The notes beneath the pieces were generated by a model, which saw only the letters and a program-made list of their open reading frames with translations, was not told the DNA's origin and made no database searches. Below are positions 47,601-61,070 of a stretch of 64,000 bases of DNA, one piece after another; positions within the stretch are counted from its first letter, which is position 1, and each line of letters begins with the position of its first letter. The stretch is from Scortum barcoo (lineage: Eukaryota; Chordata; Actinopteri; Centrarchiformes; Terapontidae). Position numbers and translations under genes: made by a program. Location: contig CM041553.1 in NCBI GenBank assembly GCA_023238725.1, forward strand, positions 13,823,001-13,887,000. Reading direction: 5' to 3'.

Positions 47601-49080
47601 TGACTTCGCTCAGTGGAGGGAAAGTGTTATTAGTTATCTCCACGAGGAATGGATTGATTCCCTTCAGTGAATCTCACAACCAATATGACTTTGGCCAACT
47701 TCTCTTCATAAGCTCTAGATTTACACTGGTGCTGAGCATATGTAGAAAGGAAATTGGTATTTGACCAGCGCCAATGTGTGTGTATGTGACTTTTGCTTTT
47801 ACTTTGGCCCTTCAGTAAAGTTCACTCTGCTACAGGGCTGTCCACCTCAGAGCTCATTCCTTATTCCCATGAATTCTCTCCGCATTTGAGCTCCTCTCTC
47901 TCAGGTCTCACGCTCACTTTCATGTGCGGCTGGTTTGGATGTTTGTCACGGATTGTTTTTGTTTCCTGTAAGGCATGACCGGTTTGATTTGGGTCGCTTT
48001 CTTTGAAGGTTCCTGGCAGTGTCGTGTTGAATGAGTGGACGCATGGACACTATTGAATTGATAATGAGAAAAATCGTACCTTCTCACAGCTCTCGCGCCA
48101 CCGAAAAAGCACACCAAGCCGCTGACATTCGGCCAAATAAAAACAGAGGCAGACACCCATGCCTCTATAAAAACACGGACACAAACTTACAACAGCAAAA
48201 AAAGGAAGGTTTTCTTTCTTTGAAGTCCGAACCTTTATTAATCAAAGAGCAGACATTTGATTTAAAGGGAATTATTGATGATTTGTTTGATGAGCACACA
48301 AAGTCAGCTCAAGTTTGCCTGACAAAAACTCCATGTTGAATGTCTTATTTAAAGGCTGCAGTCTTTTTGAATTGGTTAGTAAAGATGGGAATTAATTTAA
48401 GTAAAAGTGAAAGCTGGACGCTGTAGAGAAAGAATCCTTCACTACTTGTGTGAAAGTATCTGTGTGCCGATTGAGATGAGTCTGAACAGGAGACAAATAC
48501 TCAATATGGAAGTCATCTGAAAGAAAATTAGTCAGCAGCAAAGGTCATCTGAGGTCAGCTTTAAGGTAATATCCAGAAGATGCTCGTGTGGGTGCATGTT
48601 TGTTTGTGTTTTGAAAATTTCATTAGGGCATCATGCCAGCGTTCTCCTGCCTCGGCTTATGACTCCAAGAACTCCAGTATGTCAGGCGTAACATTTATAA
48701 TATATTAATTTATTACTGTGCATTTTCTGTGATATATGTATGCTGCACAATTATTAGTGGTATTAAACTGTTTTTTTTCATCGGTCCGGGGCTGCAGAAC
48801 AAGCTGTAAACACAATATTGACTTATTATCACCATATACAGTCGGGCAAACAATGTTAGCAAACAGTCGCCTGTTTACACACCCGGACAGTACGAGGCAA
48901 CATTAGCATTCATCTGGAGTGTGTCCACCTCATGAAAATCCAATATTTACTCTTGTTTTTGGTTTTGCCCCCACCAAATCCAGTGGGAAACATCTGTCCC
49001 TTTAGCTACGAAGTACTCCATTATGTTTAGAAGCTAGTTGCTAAACTTGTCTTTTTTGGTGCTGGGCAGGAAAGTGTAGT

Positions 49081-49142
49081 GTTTTTTTTGTTTTTTGTTG
49101 TTTTTTTTATTTTTTTTATTTTTTTTTTTTTTTTTTTTTTTT
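49081..49142 (+). repeat. T-rich tract
   Basis: About 60 bases are nearly all T with a few G or A. It could be the tail of a minus-strand retroposon, but no body was recognised beside it. Confidence 0.9.
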
Positions 49143-52100
49143 GCTAAAAAGGTCATTGCTTTTGCTGGAAATGAGGTCATGCGGTGGGATAAAGGCAGAA
49201 GTGGCAAAAATCAAAACAGTGAGCTGAAAGAGGCTACAGCGCTGTGTAGAGCTAAGAGGAACTGATTTTATCTGTGAGGTGGTTGCTGCGAGCAACCCCC
49301 TTTTCACATAAAATTTAATCATTTTACCCAGGATTCATGAAAAAAATGGAAAAAAACTTTAACCTTTGTTCTGTTTTGTTGTTTTGATAATGAAATACAC
49401 AGTGTTTATATCTGCAATCACCGTTAACCCTCCTCCACACTAAATATGCTGTCACAACATGGGACTGTGCACAGTGACCTCCATGCTGACTTTGCCCCAC
49501 TACCTGCACAGAGCTTGTAGTAAATCTCTCCAGTTATGTGTTATATGGACTTGGACTCCTTGCCTGATTCTCCTGTGGCCATTACTCACACAGAATGAAG
49601 GAGCTACTGTGCCTTAGAAATGCTCCCATATCTCTGCTGAGTGATGCATCGCAGAGCCTTACTTACTCGTAAGTGTTTGTTACAGTGTAATAACTAACCA
49701 CTATCATAATTGGCTTCTTAATTGTCTCCTGGTTGGAAATTTTGATGTATATAGTATGTTTAAAAAAAAAAAAAAGTGTTCACTGCATTGTCATCCAGAC
49801 TGATGGTCTTGAGGTTTCTATACAAGTATTACACCCACTGATAGCAACGTAACAAGTGAATGATTTGCTCTTGGTTTATTCATGAATTGTCATTTGTTCT
49901 GGATTTAGTTGCATTTTATTCCAAACTCAAGTAAGAGATCAATTTGTATACATTTGCATTTTTTTATCCCACCTCTCTTCAAGCTCTGTAGACTCTTTTT
50001 TTCCTGCTGAATAACTTGAGCAGGGCTGTACCTGTCTCTCCCTCCAGTGCAGACTTTGGCTTTCTTTGCAGGCACGCACATTCTAAATCGAGCACGGTTT
50101 AAATGGGGACCCGGGACGAGCAACACAACCAGTGTGCTACAGGAGCTAGAAGGATGTCAGTCGCTGCAGAGGTCTCTCAATAATGCATGTTATGTATACA
50201 CATGGGAGGCAAGATTATTATCTCCAAAAAGGGAGGTAAGCCGCCCTCACCCCACCGCAGGAGAAAGAAAAGAGTGTTGTCTAAATGGGACAATGGGAGA
50301 TGTCTAAATGTGCTTACAATGTATACACAAGAGCATACAGGTGCACATTAAGCCACAATATAAGAGTGTGTTTGTTAAATTAGTGACACGCTCTCCAGTT
50401 TTCATATTTCTATTCGAGCCCTGCTGAAAGCTTCGTGTTCATTCTCCTGCCCTCTCACTCTCTCACACTGTAGTTCCCTTTTGCTCTTCTTGTTATCTCT
50501 AAAACTTTATGCACTCGGTAGGAGAGACACTCTATGACCCAGTTCTACTTCACAGTTTGAGATTTGATTTTGATAGGAATTTGTATGCCTGTGTTAGTGT
50601 GTGTGTGCGCATGTGTGCATCAGAGATTTACCACAGCGAGGCTGCATTATCTCAGACCAGTGCCTCTACTGCCCGGCTTCATGGCTTATTCAGCCATTCC
50701 CATTGGATGGGCCCTCTCTTTACTGTCCCACCAGTAGCAGTTTAGCCCGCTATCATGATAACACCATTTTACCACCCCAGAGCCCTCACTATCACCCTGT
50801 CCCAATTCTCCCACTTATCCACAGACAGCCAACTCTCCCTTACACTGCATCCCCTGTGACTGATTTTATCTGAGCCTGACTAAAAGCCTGAAGATCAACT
50901 ATCTGATCCAGTTATACTGAAGAAAAATTGTATATGTGTGTGGCTGTGTGGGTGTGTGCACTCGTCGGGGTTAGGCACAGTGGCTATGGTCAAACAAAGT
51001 CTCCCTTGCTGTCACAAAACCAGCATTTTGTGTGGATTTGGTTGGGGAGTCCTTTCACGTCACAAGCGAAATCTAAATGAGCAATCCCCATTTTCTAAAC
51101 AGCATGACACAAAATTATGAGACGGTATTTAAATTTGTGTGTGTATGTGTCTGCGCCTGTGCCAAATGTAAAGCAGTCTTGCTAATTACGCTACTCAGGA
51201 GTGCTGCTTCTTCCCTCCCCTGTGACAGTCGTGCACATACTCACATATGTCGCCATTTTTCACTGTGTAGTCATTAGATGCTCAGTTTAAACCAGAGGAA
51301 TATTTAGTCTGAAAATTAGAGGAGGGGAATAATTATTAAACATGTAAATATTTTGGTGTCTTAGCTTTATTAGTGTTGGAGTGAATAGAGGAACACATGT
51401 ACTGAAGCACTTAGGGGCGACTAAAGGAAACTTAAGGCCGTGACATTTGAGAAATGCTTTATCTGAAGTTTGCACATTGAGGGGAAGTTTTATTTTGTGT
51501 TTTTGTGTGTGTATGACTGAGAGAGAGAGAGACAAGAAATCATTGAATAAAATGCATTTAATACAGGTGGAATGGGTCTCACATACATGCAATACACACA
51601 AGAATAACCATGCACACACACATACACACACAAACCACATATATGTGTGGGCACTGAGTTACTTCACATATGACCACATGCACCACATATGTATGCAAAA
51701 GAGGGGAAAAAGGAACTCATTTGGGCTGAAACTAATGCACATATGGCCTCCTCATTTTTCTTCCTTCAATACTGAAAATGCTTCTTTTCCGCACAGTTCT
51801 TCTGCATAATCTGTGAGATCCCCCAGGCTTTAGGGCTCATGGGCAGAATATGAAAATAACTAACTCGGCCAATGCTGAGCCATGGCATCAGAATGCAACT
51901 CTGAGAGAAAAATGGGGAGGGAAAAAGGAAATATTCCATTGACAAGCTGCTTTAATTACCTGCCATGAGTGATTACAATTCCAATAAACTGAGCAGGAAC
52001 ATCAGGGATGACCCGAAGCATAGTATAGAGCTGAAAATCAAACATCCATATTAAATAAGGTAATAGTGCTATGGCAAGATCTATTAGTCTGGGTCAGTCA

Positions 52101-54027
52101 TTCATCAGGTTCTTCCTATAGCTCATCTCTTTGCAACATAACACATATAGGTCGAAGAGATGGGCAAATGAGATGTCTTAAGATGGAGGAGGGAGATTTA
52201 ATAAATCTGGCCCGACGTGGTGCTGAGACATGCTTGGAGTGCGGCTCAGTAAGTGATGAGAGGATGATAATGAGAACAAAATAGAGTGAGGATCGCGGGA
52301 CAAGAGTAGGTGTATAAAATCATGTCTAACAGGTTTCAGTTTGTTTTCTGTTTTGTTTTTTTTTGTTTTTTTTTCCATGCCATCCTGTATTTTTGCTCTT
52401 AGATTAAATTGTGGTGTTCCATCATTCAAAGCACCCTGCTGGGGCGAATGTAGCAGAGCAATGCAATCTTTCCTGTTGCTCCAACTCCAATATGTGCCCC
52501 GTAGAAGGTGAGGTCATGCATAATATCCTGTCTGCCTTGCTCTTTAATATCATCCTCAATAATGTCATGCAGTGTCCATTTGTAGGCATATAATGGCTTT
52601 AAATTTTCAAATGTTTGTATTTCTTGCAGGGTGCATTGTACAATAATGCTCTGCCTCCGCTATTTTCTTCTAAACGTATTTAATTAGGTGATATGCAAAA
52701 CATGGCAGCTGTATTTTTTAGTATAAAATTGCAAATCTCACTCGTTGCATCAGTTTACGAAAGTCATAACAGAAATACCAACACTTCTAAACTGACATAT
52801 TGCAGTGTATACAGTTGTGCGTACACAGAGGCTCTCCTCTAGTGATGTTGTAAGATACACTCTTCTGGTAGCTTTCGATTTATCTCATCTCTGAAGTCTG
52901 GATCTGCAGATCCTTTCATTTTTTATGTCCATCTTCACTTTGGAGCTGAATGTGATACTGCAGCCTGCCAATACTATGTATGAAAGTTGAAGGAGGCACG
53001 AGGATTGCAATTAGGTAGCTGCCATGTTTACCGGAGGGGAGGAGACCACAGCGTACTTTCTATTATGTGCTCTTTCAAATGAGCACATAACATATGTTGT
53101 GTCAGTAGTGGTAAGCTTTATATGCCAGCTTTGTGGCCCCTTTTCAGTTTGGTTTGTAATAACTGCATTGAAATACTTGTAGCATTTCTCCAGTGTTTTT
53201 GTAACATTGTTTTTCTGGGTAGCACAAGCCTAGACTGCACGCCCGAACAGGTGTTTATTCTGTCTGATAGCACCTAGGATGATAGGTCAAGGTATAATTT
53301 GATCCACCCTAAAATAACATTTTACTTTTTATAATATAGATATATCCTCCATATCCTTAAAATGACATTTAAACCAGTAATTTTATACTCTTGTAGTAAA
53401 TTTAAAGCTCAACTGTATCAAGGTTGAAATGTGGGTTAAAGACATGTGCAACCAGTTAAGAGAAGGTTAACTCTTCATTTGTTTTGATTCCATTAACTTT
53501 TTTAAATCTCTGGCGTCACTAGCTCATGACTGTTTCAAGCATCTCAACAAACAAGAACGACTTGCATCTGCTGGACTTCTGTTTGTTCAATCACGCATGC
53601 TGCATATCCACTGTGACATGCTTCCCACCATTAGCATAACAAGAAACTCATGTTGACTCTTAATGTCGACACCATTTGGGGTAAACTGTGAGTTAAGATG
53701 CACTGCAGGGACACGCTGCTCAGGTGCATTTCTATTATTTTGTTCACTGGCATTTGCATAAATGGTCACCCAGGTCTGGTCACTCAGTGTGTGAGAGCAA
53801 AAAGAAGTTGGGATGTGTGCATAAATTTGTTTTTTCAGACATTGGCATGCATGAACATAGACGCCCGCGCACACAGAAAGTGTTTTTGCAATGTTCAAAC
53901 TGAGACTACCTTATTTCAGCTCAAGGTCAAATATTTATCCCATTTCCTTAACCCTGTAATAGTATACAGCACTGTGGAATTGTGTCTTGTTTATGTACTT
54001 GGGCTACATTTTCTTTACTTTAGAGGA

Positions 54028-54029
54028 AC

Positions 54030-54063
<34 letters not shown>
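54028..54063 (+). repeat. (GA)n microsatellite
   Basis: This is a pure GA run of about 34 bases in intron 5. Confidence 0.95.
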
Positions 54064-54066
<3 letters not shown>

Positions 54067-55896
54067 GAGCGATAACTATTCAACTGTAAAGAAAAAAATA
54101 TTTCCTGCCTAAAATTTTTACTGTTTTTCATGTCCAGGAAAGGGAGAAGTACAGTGTACATACACTACGCTATTTGCATAAAGTTCACATTCCTATACTG
54201 CTCCATAATATTCTGAAGTGATATTTTTCAGGAAGACACATAACTTTGCAGAACCTGATCCCTGTGTGTTTTTAACTCCCTGAGAGGAAGCCCATGCAGA
54301 ATGCTAACCACTTGTCTTGTCTGTACCAATGACCTGTATCAACACCACTCTGAAATCCCTCTCATTCAGAGTGGAGGAGAGTTCTCTGCCGTCTGCCACA
54401 ACCTGATTTTAAAGGCTAGTTTTGTTAGCATAGTTGTGGCTGACCTTTCTTTTCTTCTTTTTTTTAAGAGACTTCGCCTTAGACTCACCTCATTGTTGTG
54501 ATCTCAATCTGCACACTGCACTTATTCTGTTCAAGTTCTCTCCCTGTAATGTCTGTGTGTGACTGTGAAGATAGCTTTTATGGCGCTTTTACACATGACT
54601 TTCATGAGCTTTAAACTAGAAAATGCCTGTGCATCAACAGGTTAAAATCACACCTTGTTCAACAGTTGAGCTCATAACATGGCAGCTGTTGTTGAGCCTA
54701 AATTCATGCGAGGGTTGACAAAGTACAGGTTAGACTGATGAATGCTGGTCTGAGCAATGACCTTAAATGGCTACTGTACTGACTATAGTGTATGTTGATA
54801 ATGATAATAACATTCATATACAACTGCTCTCAGAGCAAACGTCACATTTTCTTGCCCACTAATGACAAGCATCTAACTGTACGTCCATCTGCTCAGTACA
54901 TTTCATATTGCATTTGTAAACCACACCTGCTGGTCATCGTTTTGTATGAGCTGTATTCACCATGGCAGACTGCTCCAACATTCACATTGTTGATAAAATT
55001 GTGGCATTTTCTGAGCAAGCGTATTTACCACCTTTAAAGCTCTTCACATATAGGATCTGGAAGATTTCACGTTTTTTTTTCATGCAGCGTTATTCACTCA
55101 GACACCCACACACAAACAGACATAGTCTAATGAGCAGCTGATTCAGGTCAGGTATTAACCTGTCCTGAGCACACCCACTGAAAATTTCCTTACTATGTGT
55201 TACTACAGTAGAGCTTCATCTTAAGATTCTGTGTTGGGAAGAATTCTCCACATTCCTCCTGCAGTTTTCTCACTTTAAAATTCTCTTTCTCTCTTTCTAA
55301 ACATAGAGATGAATTCTGTGGCAAGATCATTCATATATGTCTTCGTTATCAGGAGAGAAGAAAACTGACCTAAAGATTATTGAAACCCAGAAAAATGAAC
55401 ACACGTGCGCTCATATCTACGAACATACAGACTGTGCACGACTGCGTTAATGTACTGAAAAATATACTGAAATACAAGTATGTAATATACAAGTGGTTGA
55501 TCACAATGGCTCCTGTGTCGCTAAGCAACTCCACAAACCCTGCAGGTACATGAACATGTATGAGTGGATCTTTTAATGATTACAAATGATGATGAAAATT
55601 GTGTTAAAGAATAAAAGTGGGTAAATGGACCTTAAATAGTTTTTCTTTGTCTTGGAATTTTCTTTTAAATTGTAGGAATATGTCAAAGGTAAGAAGTGCA
55701 CTTGTGAACTAATTCGCTGCTCTGAGATTTTGTTAAGGGCTTTTACCAAAGTTGTGCAGCCAAGTTTACAATGGCACAATTGTCATCAACCTTTATGCAG
55801 CAAACAGTCCTGCTGTAGCACTGCAAAGCACCATTACACTCCAATCACCACTACTGGCAACAGCAGCTCACTGTCTCTCCATCTGCTTTGATGTAT

Positions 55897-55898
55897 CG

Positions 55899-55932
<34 letters not shown>

Positions 55933-55950
55933 GGCACACACACACACACG
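55897..55950 (+). repeat. (CT)n then (CA)n microsatellite
   Basis: A CT run of about 34 bases is followed by a short CA run. Confidence 0.9.
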
Positions 55951-56214
55951 CGCTCTTTTTTCCTCTGTAACACACACACACGCAAGGCCAAAGTGTTGTT
56001 TGTTTGAATGCAGCGTCCCCTTCAATCCCCCAGTGAAAGCTGAATAGGGACACGGATAAAGGCTTGTTAGCTGCTTCAACCCCGGAGGTCAGTAAGTGAA
56101 CCTGCTATTCCTGATGGGATCACCCAGACACACTCCTGTAGAAGCAGCCACATATAACAGTCACATGCCACATTTTGTATGTCTTGCATCTTTACACTAA
56201 ATGTACAGCTACAC

Positions 56215-56536
56215 ACAGCAGCCAGTAAGATGGTTTTAGCTTGTGGACGGTATGTACTGCACCCGGTCAAAAAATAGCCCCACCTAAAACCACCACCGTT
56301 CCTTATTGACACTTCACTTTTACACAGATTAAACAAACAAGATATTAATCAAAGTGCTTTAGAGGTGCTGGCAGGTAGATTTTTATAACCACACCAGTTT
56401 CCCTTTCCCTGTTTCCAGTCTGTATGCTAAGCTAACTGTCTCCTCTCCATCTGCATATTTGACAGATAAAAGAGTCTGTCTTATAACCTAATGCTTCGCA
56501 AGAGCATTTCCCAAAATGTCAAACTGTTCATTTAAG
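56215..56536 (-). repeat. teleost dispersed repeat, copy 2 (reverse)
   Basis: Reverse-complemented, this begins TTAAATGAACAGTTTGACATT followed by TTGGGAAATGC. It then has GTTAGCTTAGCATACAGACT with GGAAACAGG, then TACCTGCCAGCACCTCTAAAG and TATCTTGTTTGTTTAATC. This is the ordered consensus of the same family as the 32.2-kb copy, which shares the TCTTGTTTGTTTAA word. Such copies are frequent in fish introns and 3' UTRs. The far end is not well defined. Confidence 0.7.
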
Positions 56537-59500
56537 CCGTAACATTTCCTCACCGAGCCACGGTTTTCTTACCTTCACCTGAGAATTGAACACACAATTT
56601 AGGCAAACACTAACACGTACCTCCCATCCTCCGGTAAGTGCATGCTTGTCAGAGTCGGTGGCGGTCTATATACTGTTGCTTGGCTTCTTTTTCAAGAGCA
56701 ATTACAGGACAAAAAAAAACATCTTTTTGACAGAGATAAAAGGAGACTCTGTTTTGTCTTTTACAGTTTGTTGAAAAATAATTATGAAACCTTAGTGGCT
56801 CTCTGTGGGGGCATCTACTCTCTCTCTCTGTTTCTGAATCATTATGCTTGAAACAGACTATGTGATTTTCTCTTCAGTTTTTTACCATCTGATGCATGTG
56901 TGACAGTGATTTTTTAGGTGTTTTTTAAAATTTTATTTTATTTCATGTTTTGCAATGCAGCTTGCCGGCTTAGTTTGACCCCCCCACCACTTAAGTGTGG
57001 ATGATGTAGTACTCCCAAAGTGAGTGGTGATGAAGGTCATTCGTCTGGGCATACAGTACGCCGCACCACCTGCCCTCTCCCACTCAAAATGTCGTCTCCA
57101 GCCCTGCTTATTGAATTGTCATTGATCTGCACTTAGCTTTTCAATGGCCTCACACTGAATGTATGCAACCCATCTTCATTATCAGAAACGTACGCACGCA
57201 ACTATGTGTACACACATACACAGGAAAATAAGCTTAACATTGCACTGTATTGCTGTAATAACGAGAACTGATGTGAGAACTTGTGTGTGTGTGTATGTGT
57301 GTGTTTTTGTGTGTGTAGGTTGGGTGAGGTGAGCAACAAGAAACTAATTACATTTCTACTCGTAACTGACACTTAGTGCTCGCCCTTATTCAATTCATAC
57401 AGCATATCTGGCCTTAAATCCAACTTTAATCGTTTGGTACGTAACCACGCCATGTACATTAATTTAAAAGGCTCTTCATGGCAATAATGGCAGCACATAC
57501 CACCAGGCTTATTGTGGGAGTCTCACTGTGCGCATGTGTGTATGTGTGTTAATATTATACTGATGTGGGTAATGTAAGAGAATATATAATAAATTCACTG
57601 TTGAATGGCTGCAACACATGTTGTTATATGATAATTTAACAACTGTGGAAGATAAATGTGTCTAAAATTACTCTTTTAAACACAATACTGATGATAGGTA
57701 AATGTCATATGGATAAATATATAATAATAATAATATAAAATATGACAGTTCAAAGACAGATTACATACAGGAATCAAAATATTGCTCCAAAGTACTAAAC
57801 CTTATCAGATATGGTCTCAGTTACTTACAAGGCTATGGAAATCAGTGGCGACATGGTATCTTATAGATGAAGAAGTTTTGTTAAACTCAAATGATGATCA
57901 TGATATCAGTTGCTAAGATGGCTGTGTATTTTGAATTGCCGTCACCTTGTCACTCTCGTTAGCGCCAACATTGCACATTCACTCGTCTCTCAGCCACCCC
58001 TCCCCCTACCGCCTTAAACACCATGACCTGTAACATTATGTAGCCATGTTTCTCAGCATGAAATAGAACTTGTCTTCTCACAGAGCTTTTCTTAGTCCCT
58101 ATAGGTGTCTGCGGTAAAGAAAACAGAGTGTTAGTGGTGACAAAAGTGTATTGACCTGTTCTTGCCTAAACCACATCCTGACACTAGACACATGTTGTGC
58201 TCTGCTGTGTTTAACTCTCGTGAGACCATCTTCCTAGTCTTCCTTCCTCTTCAATTATGTGCTTGACTGTGTCTTTTGCTACATCAACAGTTTTGTCATC
58301 ACCTCCCCCAATCTGACTTTCTTGAAATTCTATGTAATGTTAAGACCTGGGCACGCAGCAGTCATCAACCACCTAGTTTTTGAGCCAGAGCCTGGATAGA
58401 GGTGATTGCTTGAAGAAATGGCATCCTTTTTGGACAGTTTTTTTTCCACCTTGCTTCTTCTTCTGTGAAAACAGCTTATCCCGGACTGTTTCTGACACCA
58501 GCTTAAGCACCAACATAAAAGTAAATGTAGTGTGAAGACAGTTCTCGTCATGGAAGAATACAGTAGTGTGTGTGTGATGGAACTGGAACAAATGGGATGC
58601 GTTAAAACTCACAAATCTGGTGGTTGCCCTGACATAGCTCCTATCTTGCATATGTATTGCAGCAGACAAACATATTTCTTGTTACATTGCATAAATTTGC
58701 ATGTTGAGATTGATCACACTGGTGTATTCTGGATAAATCAGCTTATTTTGATTGAAAATGTGATGCTTGCTCATCCTTTCAAGCAAAAAAGTACCAAGCA
58801 TGCCACTAAAATTTACTTAATTTCAGCACCAAACTTTTTTTTTTTTTTTACTCAACTTCAATACTGGATACACAGCATGTTTTGCATTCATTTCAAATTC
58901 AGAGTGAATATATATTTTTAGTGAAAGTCTCTTTCATCAAGAAGAAACCAGGGCAGTTTTTTTCTTTGGGAATATACTTCAACTGGTCCAGACAAGCCAG
59001 AGACTGTGTGCTCAGTTTAAGGTCCCGTGGTGATTCTGGACAACTCAATGAACAATGCTTGCAGTGTAGACATATTGATTGAGTCAGTCCTCCAGTTGCA
59101 AAATGTGCAATTACCGCTGAGTCACATGATAATGTCATTCATCTTTAATGAAAATCAGGACTCTCTGTATCACTTCTGAAGCTGGCATTCCCCATTATTA
59201 CAGTCGCATGTCCTAACATCTGTCCTCAGTGAAAACTAGCCAGTGCTATATTTAGCTCGCCCGTCCAGCTTTATATAGGTCAAGAATCTCATCTACACTT
59301 CCACTGCTACACTTCAAGGCTGAAACATTCTCGTTGCCTGTGCAGGATCCTGGCAATTAGTTGTCTCTGACCACTCTCTTTCCACTGGCAACGCACATTT
59401 TTTAGTTGTCCTAAAAGACTCCTAAACCAAATCTCATGAGTGCAAAATCCAGAGCAAAAAGCAAAATAGTTTTTCCAAGTTCCTCTGTGTATTTTTAGTT

Positions 59501-61047
59501 TCCTACAATTGAAGCAAAAGCTCTTGTGAGGGGAAAAAGCCAATGGTGCTTTGCTTCATTTCTGTGGTTGTCAGGTGTTTTCCTCTGTGAGGCATCCCAC
59601 AGAGCAAAGCGGCTGACGGCCACAGAAATACTGCTGCTTTGAAGTTTTTTTGATGAACTTTCTCCACCCATGAGCTGCTAAATTCAGACCTTTGAAAAAT
59701 TTGTACAATTGTCCTTCCTTGACTCTGTTAATCTTTCCTTCTTTTGGTTTACAAGGGTGCAAAAAGAGGGAATTCGTTTGTTTCGCGCCTTTGTCCACCT
59801 GACTCTTTTCAAATTCCCACTATCTTTACTCAGTCCTCCTCGTTATTATGTACAGACCTTTGATACCTTTACCACATCTGCACACAAACAAGTATCAGGT
59901 TATATTTACAGACAAAGACAAAACAGCTCTTGAATGTTGCCTACTGTATCTCCAAAGTATGCATGGGCCGCCATTTTGAAAATGATAACAGTAATAATGA
60001 TAGTATTTACTGTAATGGGGGAAATATGAATAATGGTTATTGAGATATAATGGAAAATCTGCACTGCAAATATGCAATATGAAAGTTGCACTAGTGCTCA
60101 AGTTTCATGTTTTACTCAGATAGGTAATTATAACTTGTGGTGTGTTTTTTTTAGGTATGACTAGTTTGTTTTTTGTCAAGCCAAAGTTAGCAGACATTCC
60201 TTTTCAGGTTCTGCCTAGGTGGATATCTGTTTACTCATTTCGATGAACGCTCGTTGTTTTTGTAAGAGTTGTCAGATTGCTTTGGACCACAGACTGCGAA
60301 ATGACAGGCAGTTATAAAGACTCTTGAAGTCATTTCTGCAGAGACAAACTCTTGCAAGGTGCTGAGCGTCACTTCACTTGATTTGTCTGTTGTCAGAGTT
60401 GACAGCACAGTCAATATTTATTGGGGAAATTAAGTTTTCTAGCTTGTGTATTTTCATCCCAAGAGTAAACCTGGTGCACAACTAAGGAAGCATTATTCAG
60501 CAGTGTCTGCAGCGAGGATTACTAATTCATTGAACCTGGGTAGGAAGTAGTAGTTTTATTTTTTATTTTGTTTTATTATCCTTAGTGTGTGATATACGGT
60601 GAATATTCTATAAATGTGTCTTTAAAGAGAAGTTGTAGTTATTCCTGGTCTTATTGAGAGGAAGTAAATGTAATACTTGACACTGAGCAAGAGGCTTTTA
60701 TTTTATACAGATAATTTATGGACTCTCGTTCTCCTGTATAGTAGCGCGTATACGTATTCAACATATATGGCTCATACATCACAAGCCTCTTAGACATGCA
60801 GGATGCGGATTCGCTATTTGAAACTAATTACACTGTATGTTCCTATGTTGGAAAATATGTTTGTAAAATGTAGGATAGGCTTTCAAAAGAAAATAACTGT
60901 TAAATGTAAGGCACTTCCCTGATAACTAATTATTTTTTGAATTGTGCCAAATTCATAGCGAACATTTTAAGCACATTATTTTTGTCACTTTAACAAAGCT
61001 GTCTGATTAAGTGTTGTCATAAAAGAGATCCTGGGCCAATTAGATTT

Positions 61048-61070
61048 AAAAAAAAAAAAAAAAAAAAAAT
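61048..61070 (+). repeat. poly-A run
   Basis: This is an uninterrupted run of more than 20 A. The segment upstream does not show a recognisable retroposon body. Confidence 0.9.

Noticed and set aside
58532..58921. 129-codon open frame on the plus strand in intron 5
   Set aside because: Composition drifts, it ends in a T-run-encoded FFFFF, and no family is recognised.
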